From: Alterluteimonas quercicellularis
GTDB taxonomy: Bacteria; Pseudomonadota; Gammaproteobacteria; Xanthomonadales; Xanthomonadaceae
Length of the DNA stretch: 64,000 bases
Direction: 5' to 3'
Assembly: GCF_021191635.1 (NCBI RefSeq)
Contig: NZ_JAIWPR010000007.1
Coordinates: 27,360 to 91,359 of the forward strand
A program made the translations under genes and the position numbers. Within the stretch, counting starts at the first letter, position 1. The number at the start of each line of letters is the position of its first letter. Below are positions 50,661 through 57,795 of this stretch, one piece after another. The notes beneath the pieces are model-generated. The model ran no database searches, had not been told where the DNA came from, and saw only the letters and a list, made by a program, of their open reading frames with translations.

Positions 50661-50735
50661 TAGGAGCGCGCTTGCGCGCGACGCTTTCATGCGATGTCGG
50701 GTGCAAAGGGCATCGCGCGCGCGAGCGCGCTCCTA
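50661..50735. repeat. short-type inverted REP pair (75 bp)
   Basis: TAGGAGCGCGCTTGCGCGCG (50661 onward) and an inverted unit 50713-50735 with one extra GC flank CGCTTTCATGCGATGTCGGG. The last three bases on the minus strand (TAG, 50735-50733) are the stop codon of the DUF2242 lipoprotein gene. The interior shares GCTTTCATGCGATG with the truncated pair just before it, suggesting local duplication. Confidence 0.85.
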
Positions 50736-51290
50736 CAGGGGCTCGGCCGGCGTTTCCTCCACGTGCGCCGGCAGGTAGTGGCGCACGCGCTCGAAGAAGC
50801 GGCCGTAGAAGTCGGCGTCCTGCACGGTGCTGCTGGCGACCCGCACCAGCGAGTCCTCGGTGCTGCCGATCGGCAGCGACACCGAGCCGAGGGCGCCCAC
50901 GCCGAGGCTGGCCGAGTTGGCGCTGCGGCGCAGCGCGTAGCGGTCCTGCAGGGCGCTGACGAACAGCAGCGTGCCGCTGCCCTGCGGCACGCAGGACACG
51001 CGGATCGCCAGCTGCAGGTGCGCCTCGGCCTCGGGCTGGAAGTTCTTGCTCGCCTCCACGGTGCCCGCGTCGGCGCGCGCGACGACGTAGCCCTGCCCCA
51101 GCAGCGCGCGGCGGGCCGCCTCGCAGGCCACCGCGGGGGTGGTCTCGAAGCCGCGCGAGTAGGTGTCGTCGAACTCGAAGGTCTCGCCCAGCAGGGCGGG
51201 CCGGGTCTGCGCCTGCTTGCCGCCGCAGGCGGCGAGCAGGACGGCGGCGAGCGCCACGGCGGACGTGCGGAGGAAGGGGGAGGCGCGCAT
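50733..51290 (-). CDS. DUF2242 family lipoprotein
   Basis: A 185-residue lipoprotein: signal with lipobox LAAC (Cys22), followed by GGKQAQTRPA. The mature part begins with the family pattern FDDTYSRGFETTPAVACEAARRALLGQGYVV and includes ASKNFQPEAEAHLQLAIRV and RVASSTVQDADFYGRFFERV. DUF2242 is a family of proteobacterial lipoproteins without known function. Its TAG stop is supplied by an inverted REP unit. It is transcribed towards the EF-hand gene, separated by REP DNA. Cysteines in AVACEAA and RVSCVPQ could form a disulfide. Confidence 0.8.
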   Translation of the reverse strand: MRASPFLRTSAVALAAVLLAACGGKQAQTRPALLGETFEFDDTYSRGFETTPAVACEAARRALLGQGYVVARADAGTVEASKNFQPEAEAHLQLAIRVSCVPQGSGTLLFVSALQDRYALRRSANSASLGVGALGSVSLPIGSTEDSLVRVASSTVQDADFYGRFFERVRHYLPAHVEETPAEPL

Positions 51291-51513
51291 GGGGGCGTGG
51301 GCGAGCGGCAGTGCGGTCGGTGCCTAGCTTAGGGCCTGCGGGCCGCGGCGCGTCGTCCGCCACGTGAACGGGGGCGCAGCGGCGCCGGATCACGCGCGCG
51401 TGAGGGCGCCGCCGCGACCGCTGAACAGTTCAAGCCGCGCCTCGCGCGCTCCACGCCTCGTGCACGAACCGGCGCGGACATTGCGGGCTCCCCTTCCGCC
51501 ACCGGAGTGCGCC

Positions 51514-52290
51514 ATGAACGACAAGCACGAACCCAAGCAGCCCGACGCCAACCGCGACCCCATCACCGGCCGGCCCGGCGCGCACCCGGTCGGCGTGGCC
51601 GCGGGCGGCACCGCCGGCGCGATCGCCGGCGCGGCCATCGGCAGCCTGTTCGGGCCGATCGGCACCCTGGTCGGCGGCGCGGTCGGCACGATCGGCGGCG
51701 CCGCCGGCGGCAAGGCCGTGGCCGAGCGCGTGGACCCGACGGTCGAGGTGGACTACTGGCGCGCCAGCGCCCCCGCGCGCGACTACTACGCGCCCGAGTC
51801 CGACTACGACCGCGACTACGCCCCCGCCTACCGCTACGGCACCGAGGCCCGCAACCTGGACGCGCGCGGCTGGGAGGACGCCGAGCCCGAGCTGCGCGAC
51901 CGCTGGGAGGAGGCGCGCGGCGCCTCGCTGCTGTCCTGGAACCAGGCCCGCCCGGCGGTGGAGGACGCCTACGCGCGCACCGACCGCACCTACCGCACCT
52001 ACGAGGACGCCGACCGCCACTACGGCGAGCACTACGCCGAGGCCGAGTACTACAGCGACGACTACACCTACGACGACTACCGCGCCGCCTACCGCTACGG
52101 CACCCGGGCGCGCACGGCGGACCGCGAGGCGCGCTGGGACGAGGAGACCGAGGCGCGGCTGGGCCGCGACTGGGAACGCGAGCGCGGCGACTCCCGGCTG
52201 TCGTGGGAGCAGGCCAAGCACGCGGTGCGCGATGCCTGGCACCGGGTCGAGCGCGCGCTGCCCGGCGACGCCGACCGCGACGGCCGCTAG
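51514..52290 (+). CDS. glycine-zipper protein with tandem AYRYG repeats
   Basis: A 258-residue protein without a signal peptide. Residues ~1-25 are polar. A glycine zipper (GVAAGGTAGAIAGAAIGSLF and GTLVGGAVGTIGGAAGGKAV) spans ~26-68. Two ~65-residue repeats follow an acidic Tyr-rich region: PAYRYGTEARN...GWEDAEPELRDRWEE...SWNQARPAVEDAYAR and AAYRYGTRART...RWDEETEARLGRDWER...SWEQAKHAVRDAWHR. The same YRYG-W-W-A unit occurs in stress-related hypothetical proteins of many bacteria; function unknown. ATG at 51514 has CGGAG upstream. A TGAACAGTTCA palindrome lies at 51422-51432. Confidence 0.75.
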   Translation: MNDKHEPKQPDANRDPITGRPGAHPVGVAAGGTAGAIAGAAIGSLFGPIGTLVGGAVGTIGGAAGGKAVAERVDPTVEVDYWRASAPARDYYAPESDYDRDYAPAYRYGTEARNLDARGWEDAEPELRDRWEEARGASLLSWNQARPAVEDAYARTDRTYRTYEDADRHYGEHYAEAEYYSDDYTYDDYRAAYRYGTRARTADREARWDEETEARLGRDWERERGDSRLSWEQAKHAVRDAWHRVERALPGDADRDGR

Positions 52291-52300
52291 CCCCGACCCG

Positions 52301-52365
52301 CAGGAGCGCGCTCGCGCGTGCCGGGCTTCCGCCGCGAAGTCCGGTCGCGCGCCAGCGCGCTCCTA
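52301..52365. repeat. short inverted REP pair (65 bp), diverged
   Basis: CAGGAGCGCGCTCGCGCGTG (52301-52320) and TCGCGCGCCAGCGCGCTCCT (52345 onward) flank CCGGGCTTCC...AAGTCCGG. Both units have substitutions in the inner half. Confidence 0.7.
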
Positions 52366-52421
52366 CATGGCCGAGAGGGCCTGGACGTTCCGACGCAGAG
52401 CACGTCGCCCGCTCCGATCCG

Positions 52422-52439
52422 TAGGAGCGCGCTCCTGCA
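52422..52439. repeat. collapsed REP palindrome
   Basis: TAGGAGCGCGCTCCTGCA joins the outer halves of two opposing units head to head with the middle missing, forming a near-perfect palindrome. Confidence 0.55.
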
Positions 52440-52466
52440 GGCAGCGAGACGGCGTAAACGCTCGGA

Positions 52467-53678
52467 TCAGCAGACGCAGTCAGCCTCGCGCACGCGGCGC
52501 GCGTCGTGGCGCGCCCACAGGTACAGCAGCAGGCCGCCGGCGGCGGTGGCGGCGCCGACGTAGCCGGTGGAGGTCCAGCCGTAGCCGGCGGTGATCGCCA
52601 GCCCGCCCAGCCACGGGCCGAGCGCGTTGGCGGTGTTGAACGCGGCGTGGTTGGACGCCGCGGCCAGGGTCTGCGCGCCCGCGGCCACGTCCATCAGGTG
52701 CGCCTGCAGCACCGTGGCCAGCGCACCCATGGTGCCCACCGCCACCACGGCCAGCAGGATCGACCACGGCGCCTGCGCGGCCAGCGGATAGACCAGCAGC
52801 ACCGCGATCGACCACACCAGGATCAGCGCGGCGGCGCGGAACTGGAAGCGGTCGGACAGCCAGCCGCCGATGAGGTTGCCGAGGATCGCGCCCACGCCGA
52901 AGGCGACCAGGCCGAACGGTACCTGCCGCGCGGGCACCCCGGTCACGTGGATCAGGGTCGGGGCGAGGTAGCTGAAGACGCAGAACATGCCGGAGAAGCC
53001 GATCGCGCCGATCGCCAGGCTCAGCCAGACCTGCGAGCGGTTGAAGTCGCGCAGCTCGCGCACCGGGTCCTGGCGCGGCTCGTCCGGGTCGGGCGGCAGC
53101 AGCCGCGCCACCAGCGCCATGGTCAGCAGCGCGATCCCGGTCACCAGCCAGAACGCCCAGCGCCAGTCCACGATCTGGCCGAGCCAGGTCACCAGCGGGT
53201 TGCCGACCAGCAGCGCCACCGACAGGCCCAGCATGACCCGCGCCACCGCGGTGCCGCGCCGGCCCGGCGGGCTGATCGAGGCGGCCACCAGCGCCGCCAC
53301 GCCGAAGTAGGCGCCGTGCGGCAGGCCGGCCAGGAAGCGCATCGCCATCAGCGACAGGTAGCCCGGCGCCAGCGCGCTGGCCACGCTGCCGACCGCGTAG
53401 AGCGCCATCAGCACCAGCAGCAGCCGGCGCCGCGGCAGCCGCGCGCCCAGGATCGCCAGCAGCGGCGCGCCGACCACCACGCCCAGCGCGTAGGCGCTGA
53501 TGACGTGCCCGACCTGCGGCTCGCGCACGCCCAGGCCGCCGGCGATCTCCGGCATGAGCCCCATCGGCGCGAACTCGCTGGTGCCGATGGCGAAGCCGCC
53601 CATCGACAGCGCGAACAGGATCCAGCCCTGCTGGCGCGAGGTCAGCCGCTGGCTGAGCGGAACGGCGGAATCGGCCAC
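52467..53678 (-). CDS. MFS transporter, DHA1-type drug/sugar efflux
   Basis: A 403-residue major facilitator with 12 hydrophobic segments. It begins ILFALSMGGFAIGTSEFAPMGLMPEIAGGL, the DHA1-family opening shared by AraJ, YdhP and chloramphenicol/arabinose exporters. Motif A is seen as GARLPRRRLLLV between helices 2 and 3, and GWLSDRF occurs later. Substrate cannot be deduced. The ATG at 53678 follows weak upstream signals. The protein ends in CVC, an unusual tail lying 27 bp from REP debris. Confidence 0.88.
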   Translation of the reverse strand: MADSAVPLSQRLTSRQQGWILFALSMGGFAIGTSEFAPMGLMPEIAGGLGVREPQVGHVISAYALGVVVGAPLLAILGARLPRRRLLLVLMALYAVGSVASALAPGYLSLMAMRFLAGLPHGAYFGVAALVAASISPPGRRGTAVARVMLGLSVALLVGNPLVTWLGQIVDWRWAFWLVTGIALLTMALVARLLPPDPDEPRQDPVRELRDFNRSQVWLSLAIGAIGFSGMFCVFSYLAPTLIHVTGVPARQVPFGLVAFGVGAILGNLIGGWLSDRFQFRAAALILVWSIAVLLVYPLAAQAPWSILLAVVAVGTMGALATVLQAHLMDVAAGAQTLAAASNHAAFNTANALGPWLGGLAITAGYGWTSTGYVGAATAAGGLLLYLWARHDARRVREADCVC

Positions 53679-53793
53679 GGAGCCACCCGGGGAAGAAGGG
53701 GGAAGCGGCCTATTGTGCAGCGCAGCACGTCTTGCTGACCAGCGCCCGGAGGCGCCGTGCGCCCCCGCATTCAGGCGACGCCGGCGCGCGCCC

Positions 53794-55698
53794 TCATTCC
53801 CCGATGGCCGGCTCGTGCGCGGACGCGTCGCGGCCGCCGAGCAGTTCCCGGTGCGCCTCCAGCAGCAGCCGCCGCAGCTCGACGATGTCCGGCGGCTTGG
53901 TCATGTGGTGGTCGAAGCCGGCGGCCTGGGTGTCGGCGCGGTCCTGGGCCTGCCCCCAGCCGGTGATCGCGATCAGCCGCAGCTTGTCCTGCTGGCGGCT
54001 GCGGCGCAGGCGCCGGGCGACCTCCAGCCCGCTCAGCTCCGGCATGCCCAGGTCGAGCATCGCCACGTGGGGCTGGCGCTGCTGGGTCATCTTCAGCGCG
54101 GCCAGGCCGTCGTGGACGACCACCGTCTCGGCGCCGAAGGCCGACAGCCATTCGCCCAGGCTCTCGGCGGCGTCGCGGTTGTCGTCGGCCACCAGCACGC
54201 GCAGGCCGGCGAACACGCGCTCCGGCCCGATCTCCGACGGCGGCGCCTCGGCCGTCGCCTCGCCCTGCAGCGGCAGCCGCACCACGAACTCCGCGCCCAG
54301 GCCGGGGCCTTCGCTGTAGGCGCCGATGCGGCCGCCGTGCATCTGCACCAGGCTCCTGACCAGCGCCAGGCCGATGCCCAGGCCGCGCGCGTCGGCGCTG
54401 CGCGCACGGTCGATCTGGGTGAACAGCTCGAAGATGCTCTGCAGGTGCTCCGGCGCGATGCCCACGCCCTGGTCGCGCACCGACACCACGGCCTCGCCGC
54501 CCTCGACGCGGGCCTGCAGGCGGACCACGCTGTCGGCGCGGCTGTAGCGCGAGGCGTTGTTGAGCAGGTTGGTGAACACCTGCGCCAGGCGCACCGGATC
54601 GGCGTAGAGCCAGACCGGCTCTCCAGGCAGGTCCAGTTCCAGCCGCTGGCCGGCCTGGGTGTAGTTGGGCTGGGCGGTCTCGACCGCGTTGCGGATGACC
54701 GCGTCCAGGCGGATGTCGGCCGGGCGCAGTTCGATGCGGCCGCGGGTGATGCGCGAGACCTCCATCAGGTCGTCGACCAGGCGGGTGAGCTGGTCCACCT
54801 GCCGCATCAGGATGTCGAGCATGCGCCGGGTGGGGTCCGGGTGCTGCTCCAGGCGCAGCACGTAGAGCGAGGTGCGGATCGGTGCCAGCGGGTTGCGCAG
54901 CTCGTGGGCCAGCGTGGCGAGAAACTCGTCCTTGCGGCGGTCGGCCTCGAGCAGCGCCTGCTCCTGGCGGCGACGCTCGGTGATGTCGGAGAACAGCAGC
55001 GCGATCTGCCGGTCGGCGACGTCGCCCACGGGGAAGGCGTAGACGTCGAACCAGCGCCCCATCACCTCCGAGCCTTCGGTGAAGCGCGTCGGCACGCCGC
55101 TGGTGGCCACGCGCCCGTAGATCTCGAACCAGTGCGCCTCCAGGCCGGGGATCATCTCGCGCACGGTCCGCCCGCCGGCGTCCAGCAGGCCGGTGTGGCG
55201 CGCGAACGACGGGTTGACCTCGAGGAAGCGGTAGTCGGCGGGCGCGCCGGAGGCGTCGAACAGCATCTGCAGGATGCAGAAGCCCTGGTCGATCGACTCG
55301 AACAGCGCGCGGTACTGCTCGGCCGAGCGGTGGCGGCCGTCGATGTCGACGATCGAGCCGGCGAAGCCGGCGAACCCGCCCGAGGCGTCGTGCCGCGGCC
55401 TGCCCGCGTGCGCGACCCAGCAATGCCGATCGGTGCCGCAGTGGACCCGGTACTCCAGCTCGAACGGCGCCTGCCGCTGGTGGGCGAGCGCGAACTCGGC
55501 GCGCACGCGCGGGCGGTCGTCGGCGTGCAGCGCCTCCAGCCAGCCGTGGCCCAGCGCCTCGTCCTCGGCCTGGCCGGTCAGCGCGCGCCAGCCGCCGGCG
55601 ACGAAGCTGCAACGGCCATCGGCCTCGGTGACCCACAGCACGGCGGGCGCGGCGTCGACCAGCCCGCGCAGACGCGCGGCGTCCGCCTTGCCGCTCAT
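53794..55698 (-). CDS. hybrid sensor histidine kinase (PAS-PAS-HisKA-HATPase-REC)
   Basis: A 634-residue soluble hybrid kinase. Two PAS domains are at ~5-120 and ~125-245. The HisKA domain has phospho-acceptor H265 in ATLAHELRNPLAP. The ATPase has N-box FTNLLNNASRYS, G1 RDQGVGIA and G2 GLGIGLALV. The C-terminal receiver (~497-615) has D505/D506, phospho-acceptor D549 in MLDLGMPE and the conserved Lys in MTKPPD. No membrane segment is seen, so it senses a cytoplasmic cue. No response regulator is adjacent; the orphan REC-Hpt protein at 6188 is a possible relay partner. ATG at 55698 with GGGGGACAGG upstream. Confidence 0.9.
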   Translation of the reverse strand: MSGKADAARLRGLVDAAPAVLWVTEADGRCSFVAGGWRALTGQAEDEALGHGWLEALHADDRPRVRAEFALAHQRQAPFELEYRVHCGTDRHCWVAHAGRPRHDASGGFAGFAGSIVDIDGRHRSAEQYRALFESIDQGFCILQMLFDASGAPADYRFLEVNPSFARHTGLLDAGGRTVREMIPGLEAHWFEIYGRVATSGVPTRFTEGSEVMGRWFDVYAFPVGDVADRQIALLFSDITERRRQEQALLEADRRKDEFLATLAHELRNPLAPIRTSLYVLRLEQHPDPTRRMLDILMRQVDQLTRLVDDLMEVSRITRGRIELRPADIRLDAVIRNAVETAQPNYTQAGQRLELDLPGEPVWLYADPVRLAQVFTNLLNNASRYSRADSVVRLQARVEGGEAVVSVRDQGVGIAPEHLQSIFELFTQIDRARSADARGLGIGLALVRSLVQMHGGRIGAYSEGPGLGAEFVVRLPLQGEATAEAPPSEIGPERVFAGLRVLVADDNRDAAESLGEWLSAFGAETVVVHDGLAALKMTQQRQPHVAMLDLGMPELSGLEVARRLRRSRQQDKLRLIAITGWGQAQDRADTQAAGFDHHMTKPPDIVELRRLLLEAHRELLGGRDASAHEPAIGE

Positions 55699-55894
55699 GC
55701 CCTGTCCCCCGCCCGATGCGCGGTCGGGGCGGGCCGGCGTGCCGCCATGCGCAGTCTCGCCGGACGAGGCCGCGCGCGCCTCGCCGCCGCGGCCGCCTGC
55801 TGGCTCCGGCTGTGGTCGTTCATGCTGGTCAGTTTGGTGTACGCGGCGTGAAGCATGCATGATCGCTCGACGGCGGCGCCCGGCGCGACCGACG

Positions 55895-56734
55895 CTACAG
55901 CATCGGCGTGCCCCCGGTCACCGCGTAGCGGCCGCCGGTCATGTAGCTGGCCTCGTCCGACGCCAGCAGCACGAAGATCGGCGCCACCTCGGCGGGCTGG
56001 CCCGGCCGCTCCAGCGGCGTCTGCTTGCCGAAGCTCGCCACCGCGTCGGGCGGCAGCGTGGCGGGGATCAGCGGCGTCCAGATCGGCCCCGGCGCGACCG
56101 AGTTCACGCGGATGCCCTGGTCGGCCAGCAGCTGCGCGAGGCCGGCGCTGAAGTTCGCGATCGCGCCCTTGGTCGCGGCGTAGGGCAGCAGGGTCGGGTT
56201 GGGCTTGTCGGAATTGATCGAGCTGGTGTTGATGATGGACGCGCCCGGCTTCATGTGCGGCACCGCCGCCTTGCACAGGTGGAACATCGCCGTGACGTTG
56301 ACCTGGAAGGTGTAGTCCCACTCCTCGTCCGGGATCTCGTCCAGCGACTCGCGCGCCATCTGGTAGGCGGCGTTGTTGACCAGCACGTCGAGCCGGCCGA
56401 ACGCGTCCATCGCCCGGCGCACGATCTCGCGGCAGTGCGCCGGCTCGGCGATGTCGCCGCGCACCAGCACGCAGCGGCGGCCCGCGTCCTCGACCCAGCG
56501 CCGGGTCTCCTCGGCGTCCTCGTCCTCGCTCAGGTAGCTCACCAGCACGTCGGCGCCCTCGCGCGCGAAGGCGATCGCCACCGCCCGGCCGATGCCGCTG
56601 TCGCCGCCGGTGACGATCGCGGCCCTGCCTTTGAGGCGGCCGTGCCCGCGATAGCTCTCCTCGCCGTGGTCGGCGGGCGGGTCGAGCAGGCGCTCGACGC
56701 CGGGCACGTCCTGCTGCTGTCTGGGCTGGTTCAT
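55895..56734 (-). CDS. short-chain dehydrogenase/reductase (YghA-like)
   Basis: A 279-residue classical SDR oxidoreductase with the N-terminal extension (DVPGVERLLDPPADHGEESY) typical of YghA/glucose-ribitol dehydrogenase-like members. NAD(P)-binding motif TGGDSGIG near residue 45, VNNAAYQ, catalytic Ser in NTSSINS and the YAATK motif (Tyr and Lys). E. coli YghA reduces aldehydes and supports oxidative or electrophile tolerance. An Arg/Ser after the first strand (VSYLSEDEDAEE) suggests NADP(H) preference, weakly. Start ATG at 56734. Divergent from the secreted lipase gene. Confidence 0.9.
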   Translation of the reverse strand: MNQPRQQQDVPGVERLLDPPADHGEESYRGHGRLKGRAAIVTGGDSGIGRAVAIAFAREGADVLVSYLSEDEDAEETRRWVEDAGRRCVLVRGDIAEPAHCREIVRRAMDAFGRLDVLVNNAAYQMARESLDEIPDEEWDYTFQVNVTAMFHLCKAAVPHMKPGASIINTSSINSDKPNPTLLPYAATKGAIANFSAGLAQLLADQGIRVNSVAPGPIWTPLIPATLPPDAVASFGKQTPLERPGQPAEVAPIFVLLASDEASYMTGGRYAVTGGTPML

Positions 56735-56825
56735 GGCGCCTTCCGCGTCTGCCGGTGAGGCACCGCACCCTAGCCGCGGCCGCGTGCGGCCGGCGTGATC
56801 CGCGCGGCCGGGCCGGCGCGCCGCA

Positions 56826-56839
56826 GTGACCGAGATCAC
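56826..56839. promoter_or_regulatory. Clp/CRP-type binding site upstream of the secreted lipase
   Basis: GTGA-CCGAGA-TCAC matches the GTGA-n6-TCAC core of CRP/Clp sites. Clp is the CRP-like, cyclic-di-GMP-responsive regulator of secreted enzymes in Xanthomonadaceae. A GACAAT -10-like box lies at 56853-56858, so the site would overlap the -35 region; activation or repression cannot be decided. The site could also serve the divergent dehydrogenase gene. Confidence 0.55.
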
Positions 56840-56987
56840 GGATGGCCGTTCGGACAATGCCGCCCGCGGCCGCCGCGTGCTCGCATGCGGGCCCTGGCCT
56901 CCCCCCACGCTCGTGGCCAGACGACCGCCGCGCGCCGCGCGGCGCTGCGCCCACGACACGGCCATCGCGGCCGAGGGAGGAATCGCC

Positions 56988-57689
56988 ATGCGTACCAAGA
57001 TCCGTCTGCTCCTGTGCGGCGCGCTCGTCGCGTGCTCGCTGCTGCCCGCCGCCTGGGCCGCCTGTCGCGACTCGGTGGTGCTGGTGCACGGCAACGCCGG
57101 CACGCCGTCGCAGTTCGACAACACCTACGTGGAGCTGCGCGCGCGCGGCTGGGGCGATGCCGAGATCCTGCGGCCCGCCTGGGGCAGCAGGACCTGCGCG
57201 GCCTGCAACGACCACAACGGCAGCGAGGAGACGCCGGTGCGCGAGGCGCTGGTGGAGGCGCTGGCGCGCTCGTGCACCGGCAAGGTCGACGTGATCGCGC
57301 ACTCGATGGGCGTGACCCTGGCCGCGAAGCAGATCGTCCAGTACGGACTGGCGGCGGACGTCGACGCCTTCGTCGGCATCGCCGGCGCCTACCGCGGCCT
57401 GTGGAGCTGCGGCACCTATCCCTACAACGTGCTCACCTCGACCTGCGGCGCGCACGGGCTGTCGGTCAACAGCCCGCTGCTGACCGGCCTGTGGGGCCAC
57501 CCGCTGGGCGCGCGCGTGCACTCGATCAAGTCCTGGATCGACCAGGTGGTCTGCTACGGCGGCGTGTGCACGGTCGGCGGCGTGCACAGCTCGCGCATCC
57601 CCGGCGAGAACGGCAGCCACGATTTCGCCACCGGCCACTTCGGGCTGCTGACCGACACCGCGGCCTTCCAGGTCGGCCTGATCGAGTAA
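56988..57689 (+). CDS. secreted lipase (alpha/beta hydrolase, lipase class 2 type)
   Basis: A 233-residue exported hydrolase. A signal peptide is at residues ~1-25 (cleavage after AWAA). The oxyanion strand is VVLVHGNAGTPSQFDN; the nucleophile Ser is in VIAHSMGVTLAAK (G/A-H-S-M-G). The C-terminal GSHDFATGHFGLL carries the likely catalytic His. Nine or more cysteines (CNDHNG, CGTYPYN, CYGGVC) indicate several disulfides, as in secreted lipases. ATG at 56988 is preceded by GAGGGAGG, one of the best ribosome sites in the window. A strong hairpin follows the stop directly. Confidence 0.87.
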   Translation: MRTKIRLLLCGALVACSLLPAAWAACRDSVVLVHGNAGTPSQFDNTYVELRARGWGDAEILRPAWGSRTCAACNDHNGSEETPVREALVEALARSCTGKVDVIAHSMGVTLAAKQIVQYGLAADVDAFVGIAGAYRGLWSCGTYPYNVLTSTCGAHGLSVNSPLLTGLWGHPLGARVHSIKSWIDQVVCYGGVCTVGGVHSSRIPGENGSHDFATGHFGLLTDTAAFQVGLIE

Positions 57690-57716
57690 CCCGGGCGCCG
57701 GAGGCCGGCGCCCGGG
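57690..57716 (+). terminator. GC-rich hairpin after the lipase gene
   Basis: CCCGGGCGCCGG (57690-57701) pairs perfectly with CCGGCGCCCGGG (57705-57716) around AGG, starting one base after the stop. There is no T-run, so it may stabilise the 3' end rather than terminate by itself. Confidence 0.6.
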
Positions 57717-57762
57717 GCAGGACCTAGGGTGATCCCCGATGCGGCGGCGCCGGGCGGCGTCC

Positions 57763-57777
57763 TAGACTGGCGCCAGT
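57763..57777 (+). promoter_or_regulatory. -10 box overlapped by a 12-bp palindrome, before the 695-residue orphan gene
   Basis: TAGACT (57763-57768) lies 27 bp before the ATG at 57796. The palindrome ACTGGCGCCAGT (57766-57777) starts within it and covers the expected transcription start, a position suited to a repressor. Confidence 0.4.
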
Positions 57778-57795
57778 CCGCACGGCCTTCCCCCG

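Noticed and set aside
51422..51432. TGAACAGTTCA palindrome before the AYRYG protein as an operator
   Set aside because: Only 11 bp, no adjacent promoter elements and no second copy; kept as a note in the gene entry only.
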